From Tretioscincus oriximinensis (taxonomy: Eukaryota; Chordata; Lepidosauria; Squamata; Gymnophthalmidae), in the NCBI GenBank assembly GCA_022410635.1, contig JAJVDF010000046.1, forward strand, positions 330,915 to 394,914: a stretch of DNA of 64,000 nt, in the 5' to 3' direction. The notes beneath the pieces were generated by a model, which saw nothing but the letters and a program-made list of their open reading frames with translations, searched no databases and had not been told where the DNA came from. The first letter of the stretch is position 1, and each line of letters begins with the position of its first letter. Positions 23,801-33,959 of this stretch are shown one piece after another. A program made the translations under genes and the position numbers.

Positions 23801-26800
23801 GTTCATTGTGATCTACNCACATGCTCTGAAAGTAAATGTGTTGATGTCCAGGAGTGTGGAGAACCATATATTAATTGCATCTACATAATGTTCAGGCTTT
23901 TAGGTGACTCGGATTCATGGAAAGAACTGGACTAGTAGAAGGCTTAGGTGGCACAAGAAATAAGTTCTCTTTTTGAGTGGTAGCAATAGGATAGAGTTGC
24001 CACAAAAAAGCCCTGGGAATTTTGCTGCTTTAATCAATGTGAAAAAGTAGAATTTTCACCAAGTGCAGTTTATAATGCCTGCAGCACCTGGTGAAAATTC
24101 CTCTTTTCCAAACTCTTTAAAGCTGCAAAGCACTTGTCCCAGTTTCTTGTGGTAATTCTACAATAGGAAGCTGTACTAAACGTAGCATACTCCAGCCTTA
24201 CTACCAAGGAGACCACAAAGATTCTGGATTGTGCACTTAGTAACACTTGGGAGATAGCAAGTCTCATTCAGAAACCGAGATGACTTGAGCAGTTGAGATT
24301 CCTATCCAAAACTTCCCAGATAAAGAGACTTGCGATGGTTATCATATAACCACGAGAAAGTGCAGTTGTAACTGCAGAGGTCAGTAGCAAAGATGAAAAG
24401 TGCATCAAACCAGTTTTTAAGGTGATAAAGAGGATTGTAAACTGGTATTAAAGCCTTTTCCCCCTAGAAGGTCTCCAGATCGTTTCACTCTTTTAAATTT
24501 ATTTAGAAATGTACATTTCTTCCTTCCTCACATGTCCCCAGGAAAGTTACAATAGTAAAAGATTAAAAGTACAAATTATTAAAACACATTAGAAAAAAGA
24601 ACCTGCTTTCTAATCCAGTCAGAGACATCTCCGTGACAAGACAAAACCNCAGGGAGTGCTAAGAATCAAAGGCCTGGTAAAAAGATAAGCTTTAAATGTT
24701 GGTACCTGACGAACTTCCAGAGGGAGGTTGTTCGAGGGTCTGGGAGGCACCACAAAAAANCCCCTCTTGTGTGTCCCTATTCCCTGCATCTGTGAAAGAA
24801 AAGGAACTATGTTCTCCTTAAGTTCTTAATGCGTAGATAGGTCTATATGGAAGAACATGCTCCTCCAAATCATCTGTATTGGTGATAACTTTTCAGACAG
24901 ACAAATCTTGAGTTTCCTCTGATTTATAAAGGAAAATAAGCAAGTATGCAACACCTTTTGACATCCTTTGCTTTTATCTCTAGATGGCAGTCTTTCCCTG
25001 ACTAGAGTAAAAAAAGCAGTATTTTGACCTAAAAATCCCTGCTTAAACTTTCCTAGCTATTTACGATACGTACCTTTCACTGCACTGATACCTGTGAATT
25101 ATGATGTGCAGATCAGCTGTGGGTTAATGATGTTTGTGGGCAAGTATGTAAAACGGTTTTAGAGAATTAAAGCTTATGACTCTTTGTATGTTTTGAGAAA
25201 CCCCCTAAACATCCACAGGGCTGTGATTGGAGGAGTGCAAATTTAAGACACTTCTGTGTCTCTGCCAAGAAAAATGGTTCCCTTAGTCGTGCCACTGCAG
25301 TTTCCCCCACCCCACTGCTTTGAAAGTGTAAAAATCAACTCCCACAGAATTTTACATTTTGGCATAATGCACTCTGGTATGCTAGAGCCAAACTGAAGAT
25401 CAACAAGTTTTAATAAGTTGCTTGAAAATATCAGAATCGAGTGAATAGTAATGATACTGGGAGCAGACTGCTCTGTAGTAGCTAGGTTGTGATGTGGAAG
25501 CCTCCTAGGATTATGGAAGCACCTTGGTAGCAGTGCTGGGAATTATCCAACATGGAAATCGCACCAGAAAATTCTGGGCGTCCAAATTTGGTGGTGTCAC
25601 TTCCAGGCCAGGACCAGAAATGGTGCCATTCTGGGCACTATTCCGAGAAGGAATCCAGAAGTGACATCATTTGTGATGTCACTTCCACCCCCCCAGTGCA
25701 CTCTTTCTGGAAGCAGGGGCCAGAAGTGACATCAAAAATGATGTCACTTCCAGCTATGGCAACTGGAAAAATCCTGGTACGCAGTTCGGGGACAAAGGTT
25801 CCACACACCTCATTCAAGCTGGATTTAGTAAACCAGTGTGAGTAAAAAGCATACACCTCCCAGCACTGCTTGGTAGAGTTGCCCTAATCCCAGACTCCAA
25901 AACCAGAGGGTCATCGGTCTATGGAATTTACTTCCTGCAGAGGTGGTGGTAGCTAACAGCTTGGATAGCTTAAAGACAGGACTAGACAGGTTTATGGACA
26001 CCAAGGGTATAAATGGATACTAGGATGGATGTTTGGATGTTGCCTCCAGGATGGAGCAACAGGCAGGACTCCCGAAATACCATTTGCAGGGAGTCATGAA
26101 CAGGAGCATATTTTGCTTTCCTCTGTTCAGACTGCCCAGGTGCATCTGGTGGGCCTCTGTGTGAGACAGAATGATGGACTTGATGGGCTCTGTCCCAATC
26201 CAGTATGGCTCTTCTTATATTCTTAACCAGAGATCCCAAACCCTCGCTCCAGCCTCACCCTAACCAAAATGCTTCCATAAAAGCACTGCCATAAATCAGA
26301 ACAAACCAAATTTACCTGTTGTTATGGCTGATGATATAAGGAAGCATTTGTCATTAAGAAAACAATAATACTATGTTTATGTTAACTTCTTTTAATGATA
26401 ACATTAAATGTTATCATTAAAAGTTCAAATCTGCCTTCCTTCCTCACCATCCCTCACCAGACAGTAGGACAAAATTGCAGGTCAAGTCTCCTCACCTTAT
26501 CTGGTGCTTTTTCCTGATAATTAAAATACCCAAACGTGTGCAAACATTTGTCCCCCTCTGTTTTACAGACTGCCTAGGATACATTTCCATCTTTAGTACA
26601 AAATGTTCTGTATTTCTGAGGCTAAGTCCAATTTTAAAAGTTAGGGTAGAATAAAAAAAAGTCAGATAAAAGAAAAAGATAAATCACTTGTTTCATTTAG
26701 ATCCTACACTATAGCATTGGTTGTTCTTAAGAGCCATAGGAGACTCAGGCTGCATCCACACGTCATTTTTATTCCACTACTATAGTAGAATATTCCACAA

Positions 26801-29800
26801 GCATTGTGTGGACTTGTTTATTTCAGAATATCCATACTTTATTATGGAATGTAGTGGAATAAATAAGTGATGAGTGGAGCAGGCTTAAGGGATGTATGAA
26901 CTGGCCAAGAGAATACAGTGGTACCTTGGTTCTCGAACAGAATTCGTTCCGGGAGGACGGTCGAGAACCAAATTGTTCGAGAACCGAAGCAAGGCGCGCC
27001 GGGCTGAAAAAACGCACACTGATGACGCAAGCAAGGCGCGCCTGGCCGAAAAAACGCACACTGATGGCGCAAGCAAGGCGCGCCTGGCCGAAAGAACGCC
27101 GAAGGAAGTTCGAGTTCCAAATATGTGTTCGGATTCCAGGACAAAAGTTTCTGGAATCGCCTGGTTGAACACCGATTTGGTCGACATTCAAGGCGTTCGA
27201 GAACCGAGGTACCACTGTATAACTAAAAGTAATTTCCTTGGGTTGGAAGTGCTGAAATTTTGCAATCTCTGAGCACTTTAAAGACATTTTTGTCCCAGGT
27301 TTCTGATTTTCTGTGTTGGTTTCCTTTTTTTACCTGGTTTAGGTTATAGTGATGGGAGCAACCAATCGGCCTCAGGATCTTGACACTGCCATTATGAGAA
27401 GAATGCCTACAAGGTTTCATATCAATCAACCTGTAAGCCTTTGAAGAGTAAAAGCAATGAACTATATGCTGCATATTTAATATTAATTGATTTCTCCTTT
27501 GGTTTTCCTGTTTTGACAGAGTTGTTCATTTTAACTGGGTAGAGGCCAGATTTACTCCTCAAGATACTTCTAAAGTGGCATACTGCAAAGGATAGTGAAA
27601 TCAATCAATTGAAATGTTAAAAGAACAGCGGCATCACGAGACAATAAATGTAAATGATGCAACTCAAATTCACAGTGAAAAAAAAATAAATGAAATGGCA
27701 TTCACAGCAGCAACAAGTAATGCGTAATTGGAAGTTAAGATATTTTTTTAACTTACCTGTTCTGAATGGTTCGGTCCACAGTCGGTCCACAGATAAGGAC
27801 AATGAGAAGGCTGTCAAGTGAAATCACTGTGGCTACACTGACAAACCTGATCCGGAGGAGAACATCTAAGCCTCACATCCCCTGCTGGTGCTCTTCAGCA
27901 TCATGCTATTATGACAAGATACACAATTTTCTTCCCTAACTAATTATTGAAACCAATGATCAATCGTCTACCAAATGTTGCTATTTGCGAAATTCTTTGC
28001 TGATTGGAGTTAGGCAGCCTTCCTGCCTTGTGTACTTTTAAAATGAATTTTAAGGCCTATCTTTTTCGGCCAGATTATTTCATTATATTTTTCCTATGCC
28101 ACTTTATATTTTATGTTGTAAATTCTGGTTTTTAATTGAGTTTTATTGTGGCTTGTTATCCTCGAATGTAAAAACAGGGCGGCATGAAAGAAATGCCGGA
28201 TTGCATTGAAAGTGTCTCCTTTTTTCATTAATTTGCATCAGCGGAAATTGTTGTCAATTGGGGAATCTCTCTCCTGTTTAAACAACGCCTCTCTTCCGTT
28301 TTAGGAAGGAAAACTTCCTAAAATGAACAGGCCTCTTTCAAACAAGAAATTAACTGCATTAGGATGAGTTAATATGGAAGTGATTCTTGATGTGCATAAA
28401 CTGATATCATCCTCTATATTCCTGAGAATGTTCTTGCTTTGATTCCTTTCCTTGGGTTTATTATCTCAATGGTGTTTCTTCCAACAAACTGGGCTGGGGG
28501 AATGAAAGCATATTATTTTTATGATTTAAAACACAAAAAAAGCCCCATTTCTATACTGCTTTTCACTTTCAAAAATCTTAGCAAGTAGTTTACAAGGGGC
28601 GACCTGTGTGCTNAAATTGGAATCATGTGACTGCACTGTGCCAGCCTTCTCAAATGAAAAATAAAGAACACCTAATAGAAGGCTTTACCCGAAAGAAAAG
28701 CAATACGATTGTTTCACCTTTTAAAGATGTTTTTTTTTTCATTTAAAGGCATTGAAGCAGAGAGAGGCAATCTTGAAACTCATTTTGAAAAATGAAAACG
28801 TAAGCCGGCAGTTTTTCTCATTTACTGTATTCCTGTTGCACTATGTCATTCCCTTCATGGGTACCTGAATGCATGGTTTCCTGACAGATACAGAAGTGGT
28901 TTGCCATTGCTTCTTCCAGGGACAAACTAGAAATTGAGCCAGGAATCTTTAGTTTTTCAAGCCACTTGCATTAGGGTTATTATTGCAGTGTAAAAGCTTT
29001 AAAATTCATAGATTGGCTACATTATCACAGCATGTATCTCTGATATGGAAAAAGAGATTTCCATTGGTTAAACTACAGCTAAGTGAACACATTTCATGCA
29101 AGGGATTTTGTGGGGGGGGAGGTGTATAAAATTGATTTTTCACACCTTTTCTGAGGATACAATCTGTGAGCTTCCCCTTTCCCTACTCCGTCAATGAGTT
29201 AAAATAATGCACTGCGATTTTGACTAGATGTTTTAAAGATTCTTATTGTTTTGTTCTTTTGCCCTACTCAGGATTGGAATGGAAAGTAGAAATTCTTGTT
29301 TAAAGTTGGATAGTGGGGAAAGTTTTATGAAATGCTTTCACTGAAATGTCTTTCTTTACCAACAGGTTGACAGGCGNGTGGATCTCCTTGAAATTGCCAA
29401 AGAAACAGACGGGTTTTCAGGAAGTGATTTGAAAGAAATGTGTCGTGATGCAGCATTGCTCTGTGTCAGGGAATATGTCAATTCCACATATGAAGACAGG
29501 TACCACATAGTGACAGCACATATACTGTATGTTTTAGCAGAAAATGTGGGATCCAATTGGAATATTTGAAATGTTTTTACAGAATAGTCATCTTTTCAGA
29601 AAACAATTTCAAATTTCAGTGCAAAAGGATAAGAGAAAACAAGAATGACTTCCTTCTTGCCTTCATATTGTCTAAGAAGAAGGGTTAGTTATTATGGGGA
29701 GTCTCAAATTCTATACATTTGTCCAAATTATGGAATAATTGTGTCCAGATGGTACGAGAAAATTGTGGATTCTTGTTTAGATCCTGCAGTCGTTTCTCAC

Positions 29801-30385
29801 TGTCAGATGGAGCTTTACCTTGTTCGGTGCGTGGTCCCACAACACATCTAATGATGAAAAATACCCAAAATTCTGCAGTGGGTGTTCCCAATATAAAGAA
29901 TTAAGGAGCTAGCAGTAGACAAGAAAAACACTACTACTATTTTTAATTCTGCAATAGCAATATCACTGGATTTCACCTTTAAACTAGAGGATAATGTTGG
30001 CAACCCCAAAGTAGTGTTGAGTTAATCCTAAATTTTATACTCTGTCAGTCCACAGCCATTTTTGCATGTGAAAAGCAGAGATGTTACCTAGCCCTGAATT
30101 GGATGCAAGGGGCCAGAAAGTCTCAGGAAATGTTAATCCCCTTTCATATGAGGTTCTGCATCTCTCTACCTTTCATTACAAAGTACTTGGGATTAAAAGT
30201 TAGTCGTCTTAAAATGTTTCATACCCTAAGATATGTATTTTAGTTTTCTCTTTGGGTTTTCCAGCAATGAAGATGATGAAATCCGGCCAGTTCAACAGCG
30301 GGATCTACGCAAGGCCATTGAGAAGATGAGGAAATCGAAAGATGCAACGAATCAAAGCGTTCTCATGCATGTTAGTTTAGATTAA
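15946..30385 (+). CDS. ATAD1: ATAD1 (Msp1/Thorase) AAA+ ATPase, 361 aa, nine coding exons
   Basis: ATAD1 is a membrane-anchored AAA+ ATPase. It extracts mislocalised tail-anchored proteins from the mitochondrial outer membrane and peroxisomes, and it disassembles AMPA-receptor complexes at synapses. Coding exons: 15946-16107, 18191-18289, 19898-20018, 21537-21737, 23096-23202, 27343-27432, 28749-28799, 29366-29499 and 30265-30385. They total 1086 bp and give 361 residues plus stop, equal to the human length. The order is an N-terminal transmembrane helix (about residues 16-35), a linker, and an AAA domain. The AAA domain shows Walker A GPPGCGKT (133-140, K139), pore loop KWYG (165-168), Walker B IIFIDE (188-193, E193), sensor-1 N238, arginine fingers R249/R250 and sensor-2 GSD (296-298). 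All splice phases agree. The gene looks intact. Confidence 0.97.
16801..17032. mobile_element. Foldback retroposon-like element with 9-bp duplication
   Basis: taattctgg at 16801-16809 and 17024-17032 flanks a near-perfect inverted repeat. The arms run about 16818-16892 and 16896-16970, around a centre with acttcttcagatgcgt. The 3' arm extends into 'ctttctactagactgac'. It is the same family as 10012-11140, inserted in ATAD1 intron 2. Confidence 0.75.
17491..17835 (-). mobile_element. CR1-like LINE 3' fragment
   Basis: The plus strand starts with cataagaacataaga, the reverse of the CR1-type 3' end 'tcttatgttctta'. It continues with the reverse complement of the block shared with 25.9, 33.1, 48.8, 56.5 and 62.6 kb. 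It is degraded and lies in ATAD1 intron 2. Confidence 0.7.
17848..17925 (-). repeat. L2 tail with TTTA microsatellite
   Basis: A (TTTA)n run is followed by 'tatcccgtcctataccc', the reverse of the L2 3' terminus seen at 47815-47880. Confidence 0.65.
18191..18289 (+). CDS. ATAD1: ATAD1 exon 3, residues 55-87
   Basis: Acceptor cccatag|gcagag and donor cat|gtaagt bound a 99-bp, phase 0/0 exon. It encodes [12 protein letters not shown] through DPLSMH, the linker between the membrane anchor and the AAA domain. Confidence 0.96.
19898..20018 (+). CDS. ATAD1: ATAD1 exon 4, residues 88-127 plus part of G128
   Basis: Acceptor gtctcag|gta and donor aaag|gtaagc. It encodes [18 protein letters not shown] through LLQPPK, the start of the AAA large subdomain. 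The first base of the G128 codon is at its end. The ISS-equivalent region upstream of Walker A is intact. Confidence 0.96.
20277..20450. mobile_element. Inverted-repeat DNA element (type C), copy in ATAD1 intron 4
   Basis: It starts gaacccgttataa and ends ttgtaacggggttt, which are imperfect terminal inverted repeats. A relative in the opposite orientation lies at 42099-42252. It shares the blocks 'ggactttcaaatttg' / 'caaatttgaaagtcc' and 'acccattg' / 'caatgggt'. No transposase is visible. Confidence 0.6.
21537..21737 (+). CDS. ATAD1: ATAD1 exon 5, Walker A to Walker B
   Basis: Acceptor ccttctag|ga and donor atag|gtaaaa. The exon covers residues 128 (part) to 194 plus the first base of D195. 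It holds Walker A GPPGCGKT, the pore-loop aromatic pair W166/Y167 and Walker B IIFIDE. The sequence is nearly identical to mammalian ATAD1 here; the visible change is V at position 182. Confidence 0.97.
22741..22881. mobile_element. Foldback element in ATAD1 intron 5
   Basis: aagctcttca at 22741-22750 pairs with tgaagagctt ending at 22881. The pairing continues inward through gtctctgg/cagagac and caagcag/ctgcttg, giving arms of about 65-70 bp with mismatches. It is a nonautonomous inverted-repeat element of unknown family. Confidence 0.65.
23096..23202 (+). CDS. ATAD1: ATAD1 exon 6, residues 195 (part)-230
   Basis: Acceptor ctacag|at and donor caa|gtaagt. It encodes [19 protein letters not shown] through LDTDYNCQ. 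This segment follows Walker B and contributes to the second pore loop. It matches mammalian ATAD1 with a few conservative changes near its end. Confidence 0.96.
24500..24860 (-). repeat. L2-like LINE 3' fragment in ATAD1 intron 6
   Basis: It shares block order with 4668-4955 and 55290-55530: an AT-rich tail, 'aatcaaaggcctggtaaaaa', and 'gaacttccagagggaggttgtt'. It is degraded. Confidence 0.55.
25658..25750. repeat. Two palindromic TGACATCA/TGATGTCA units
   Basis: gaagtgacatca and tgatgtcacttc form inverted pairs with 4-bp spacers at 25658-25685 and 25723-25750. A degenerate half unit (tgtcacttccagg) lies near 25596. The half sites resemble CRE/AP-1 motifs with one mismatch. They may belong to a repeat family rather than an enhancer. 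Confidence 0.6.
25905..26224 (+). mobile_element. CR1-like LINE 3' fragment in ATAD1 intron 6
   Basis: The sequence reads 'gagggtcatcggtctatgg' through 'ctcttcttatattctta'. It is the same 3' block as 48770-49170, with a CR1-type terminal ending. Confidence 0.75.
26748..26884. mobile_element. Type A inverted-repeat MITE in ATAD1 intron 6
   Basis: It begins ggctgcatccacac and has the internal 'gaatattccacaa' and 'gtgtggact' blocks of the promoter-proximal copies. The right end is decayed. Confidence 0.6.
26916..27217. mobile_element. pogo/Tigger-like nonautonomous element with internal triplication
   Basis: The ends start cagtggtacct and are perfect or near-perfect inverted repeats of about 24 bp. 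TA is duplicated at 26914-26915 and 27218-27219. The CAGTG ends and TA target fit Tc1/mariner-pogo elements. The interior has three 42-bp units, with the block aaggcgcgcc at 26991, 27033 and 27075. No transposase frame is present; the open frames inside are by-products of the 42-bp period. Confidence 0.8.
27343..27432 (+). CDS. ATAD1: ATAD1 exon 7, sensor 1 and arginine fingers
   Basis: Acceptor ggtttag|gtt and donor cct|gtaagc. Its 90 bp are in phase 0/0 and encode residues 231-260. It holds sensor-1 GATNRPQD (N238) and MRRMPTRF with the arginine fingers R249/R250. Confidence 0.97.
28030..28200 (+). repeat. L2-like LINE 3' end fragment
   Basis: Plus-oriented text with 'cttttaaaatgaattttaag' and a terminal 'aaaacagggcggcatgaaag' resembles an L2 3' UTR. 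It is a short fragment in ATAD1 intron 7. Confidence 0.45.
28749..28799 (+). CDS. ATAD1: ATAD1 exon 8, residues 261-277
   Basis: A 51-bp exon, acceptor tttaaag|gca and donor aac|gtaagc, phase 0/0. It encodes [17 protein letters not shown], identical in my reading to the human segment, at the start of the small AAA subdomain. Confidence 0.96.
29366..29499 (+). CDS. ATAD1: ATAD1 exon 9, residues 278-321 plus part of S322
   Basis: Acceptor aacag|gtt and donor acag|gtacca. It encodes VDR through NSTYED, including sensor-2 GSD. The N at 29377 is the third base of a cgn codon, so residue 281 is Arg whatever the base (His in human). The donor is weaker than the others in this gene. Reading through it adds 23 codons before a stop. 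Confidence 0.95.
30265..30385 (+). CDS. ATAD1: ATAD1 exon 10, C-terminus and stop
   Basis: Acceptor ttttccag|c completes the S322 codon. Then [20 protein letters not shown] continues to ...HVSLD and TAA at 30383-30385. It carries the C-terminal helix of the AAA domain. The acidic SNEDDEIRP segment aligns with human SHDEDEIRP. Confidence 0.96.
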
Positions 30386-31840
30386 GACGAAGGAAACCCA
30401 CGCAGCCTCATTTTTTTCTCATTTAAATCGCTGAAATGGATTCAAAGAGGAAATATCTTTTTAATGAATATTTCTGGAAAAGTTTTTATATATGCTGGTA
30501 TCTAAGTTATTGAACTATAGAGACAAGGCAAAATTGGATGCGGCCCCGCCAGTAGATCATGAGAAGAACGAATGTAGAGTAGCCCAACCGAAAAACATTG
30601 TCCTGTTTTGTGGTTTCCGCCTTAAAAGCCTATTTCTAGTGTGGCACATTGTTTCAGTGGAGAGGGAGAAACTGAATTTATGTATATATGTGTGAGTGTG
30701 TATGCTACATGTATATATCCACACATTTTTATATCTAGATATAACATGATAACTTGAACGTGAAAGCTTCCTTTAAAAAACGAAACTTATTTTCTGGATC
30801 AAAGCACATCAGAGGATTAAAATATTTAATTCCTATTTTTTGTGTAGTATTTTAGTAAGAAAGCAGCACATGCTTTTGGAAGTCCCTTTTCCCAAATGCA
30901 GAGCAATCTTCTAACTTCTTTCTCTTCCTTCTGCTTCATCCCCTCCTTCTTCTACTTAAATTCATGGGATCCACTGGTGCCAGTCAGCTTAGTTAAAGCC
31001 ATTCATAAAACTTGTGAACATTTATTCTTTTTTTAAAATTCTTATTATTTTGTATAGTCAGGACTACCACTGTGGAATGTTGGAGTCTACATATTGCCAA
31101 AATTTATTTTTGTATTTCTGTGCTGTGAATGATTCCCTTTCTTTAAAGATTATTACAGGCTGGAGAGGTTTTGCATGGGGTGACTGATTGTTATGCTTTA
31201 AGGTGCCGTTGGGCTACAGCTATTATTTTTACCTGCACATTGCCATTGCCATGTCAGTTGGGTTTGATGAAAGTCTACCTGCAAATGGAGAGCAACACAT
31301 TCACTCTTCTGGATTGTAGTGTAATGGTGGCTGAAAATTAAAGGGCCCCAAAACAAAATTACAACATTGAGTGCATTGATTTTAAATGGTTATTTAACGC
31401 TTCTGTCCTTCTCCACTCTTATTGAATCGAGTAACTCTTCGTTATTATTTTCAGTACATTTTACTCATTTTTCCAATACATTTGGTGCACTGATCAAATA
31501 CAGCACTGGTAGTAAAAAATTCCCTGTACTCTGTATATCACTGCTCATTCCAAGCTATGGTTCTGGTCACTGAAATATACACGGGGCAGCAAAAATGGTA
31601 TTTAAAAAAGAAAAAGAAAAAAATGAGAAACTAATTCTAGATTTCTGTAAATTCTGATTATAATTTGTGTTTGGCTAATTTTACAGGTATCGTTTGAGTT
31701 CAATTACTTTGTAAAACGCAGGGAATGTTCTTGTATTCAACATGTAGCGCTTTAATCAGCGGTGCAGAATTCTTTATTAAATGAATAAGGAAGTACATTT
31801 CATCCCTCGTGGCCATTATAAATTCCACTCAATTTGTGAA

Positions 31841-32113
31841 GGCACCAGTGGTGCAGTCGCTAAAGAGCCGGCCTTTAATCCGAGAGATCCGGATTCGAAG
31901 TCTGTGTCGGTTGTGGAGAGGAGTGAGTGCCCTCGACTGGCACCCAGTAATTCAGAAGAAAACAGATTTGCAATTTACATTTGTAAATGGGTACAACCAT
32001 TAACCTGCTGAAGAAGATAGACTGAGATGCATAAGCTTTCTGATAAAAATTAACCCTGTAAGCTGCTCTGAAAAAAAGCGGGGTATAACAACCATTCTTC
32101 TTCTTCGTCGTCT
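31841..32113 (+). mobile_element. Diverged tRNA-derived SINE
   Basis: It starts ggcaccagtggtgcag, has a B-box-like ggattcgaag at 31891-31900, and ends 'gcggggtataacaacc' plus TTC repeats. The layout is the same as the 6345 copy, but it is a different subfamily. Confidence 0.7.
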
Positions 32114-33126
32114 ATTTCAGAGCCCTATACAGTGACGAAAACTGTAATCCCTGCACTTAAAATTTTAATTTAATATTTCATAATACCTGGTTCTTCCATC
32201 CTGTTTTGCACCAATACTGTGTAATTTTCTTCTCCTTTGCAATTATTTCCTTCTTTGCAACTATTTCCTTCATACATAGATTCTGTATTTAAAGATAGTT
32301 CTTTTAAATATGCAGAAGGCATTAGTCATCATATCTAAAACAAAATATACAAAATCCCTCTAATTAGTCCCAATCGGGACCAGAACGAACCAACCAGGGT
32401 GTATTCCAAAGCCTTGATGTCGCTGTTTGCCTGCCATCCTGTTTTGCTTTGGAAAGAAGGAGAAATTGATTGGAGGGATATTTTTTCTCTTTCATAGTAA
32501 TCTACACTAAGAATCCAGTGACTTCATCTATGGAAGTGTTAATGGAGTGCTGCAGCATGTACTGATATTAATTAAAGTATAAAATTGTCAAATATGGACC
32601 ATTTTGAAAGTCATACTTGCAGTACTGTCAGGCAAAAATCTGGAACGAGTCATCAGTTGTGTATCTTCTTCAGTACCATCTTTAATGTAATGTTTGAGGC
32701 TGGAGTTCCACGTGGAAGCCTACTGTCTGCCTACAAATGGCAGCTGAAAACATCCTATTATGTGATATTCTGGAGAAAACATCTTCTGGAATAATTGTTT
32801 TCTTTCTCAGACATCTGGGCAACGGCACAAGAACTCTATAGTGTTTAACTCCACAACAGCATGATGTAAATGTATAGATGTTTAATGTCTTGAAGTATGC
32901 AATTTCTACTGTAACTACCTATGTGGTTGCTACTGGATACCACAAGTATCTGATGGACATCCTCCTAGCAGTGGCTTCCAGAAAGGTAAGGTAGATCAAG
33001 AGTTCTTCCCAATGTTGTGATACTGCAGGATATAGGCTATATATGTATATCCAAAAGCTACATGAATACATATGGCAATCACAACATACCGGTAATCTTA
33101 GGATACATTTTAGGTTTGTATCCTAC

Positions 33127-33345
33127 ATAAGAACATAAGAAGAGCCATACTGGATCAGGCCACAGCCCATCAAGTCCAGCATTCTGTGTCACACAGAGGC
33201 CCACCAGATGCACCTGGGCAGTCCGAACAGAGGAAAGCAAAAAATGCTCCTGTTCATGACTCCCTTCAAATGGCATTTCAGGAGTCCTGCCTGTTGCTCC
33301 ATCCCAGAGGCAACATCCAGACATCCATCCTAGTATCCTGTCCAA
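33127..33345 (-). mobile_element. CR1-like LINE 3' fragment
   Basis: The reverse of the CR1 3' terminus (cataagaacataagaagag), followed by the shared block to about 33345. It lies between ATAD1 and PAPSS2. Confidence 0.75.
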
Positions 33346-33959
33346 ATGCAGTTACTAAATGCAGAAGTCAAAGGAAATGATCAAGCTTATATTTCTTGTA
33401 GTTTTACTGAAGTTCCTTTAGTTTCATTGAATGTGTGTATGTAGATAAAGAATCATTCACTATCTCTTTACCATAAATCTTAATAATAATTTTGTAGAAT
33501 CATCCTTCTTTACCATGGAAAAGCACACTTGTTACTAATATTTTAAGGAGCTTTGGCCAACAAAATTTTTATTACTATTTGGAAACACTCGTATTTTTCT
33601 AAATTAAACTTCTGTTCACACATACATTTTGCTACTAGACAGACACCCATGTTTCATGAATGCTGCTAGCTGGAAATGAGAAACATTTCTCAGTCCTCTT
33701 GATACTACTTACAGCAATCAGTCCTGAAAATGTTTTTGTCCTGCAAGAACTGAATTACTGTGTTTAAGGAGATAAACTTTTTATTTTGTGTAATTGTAGC
33801 AAAATGCAACTCTGTTTTGCTACGTGCTGCTATTGGGTTTTCTCCCCATGTTTTTAGAATCAGTCAAAACTACCTGTACAATAACCACAGGGTCGTAACT
33901 GTATCATGGACTGACATGGGAGGAGCACAAATAAAACGCTGGTCTTTTTGGTAGCTCAG

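Noticed and set aside
26916..27217. CRISPR-like repeated units (42-bp period)
   Set aside because: The units are contiguous with no unique spacers, and they sit inside a TA-flanked transposon in a vertebrate intron.
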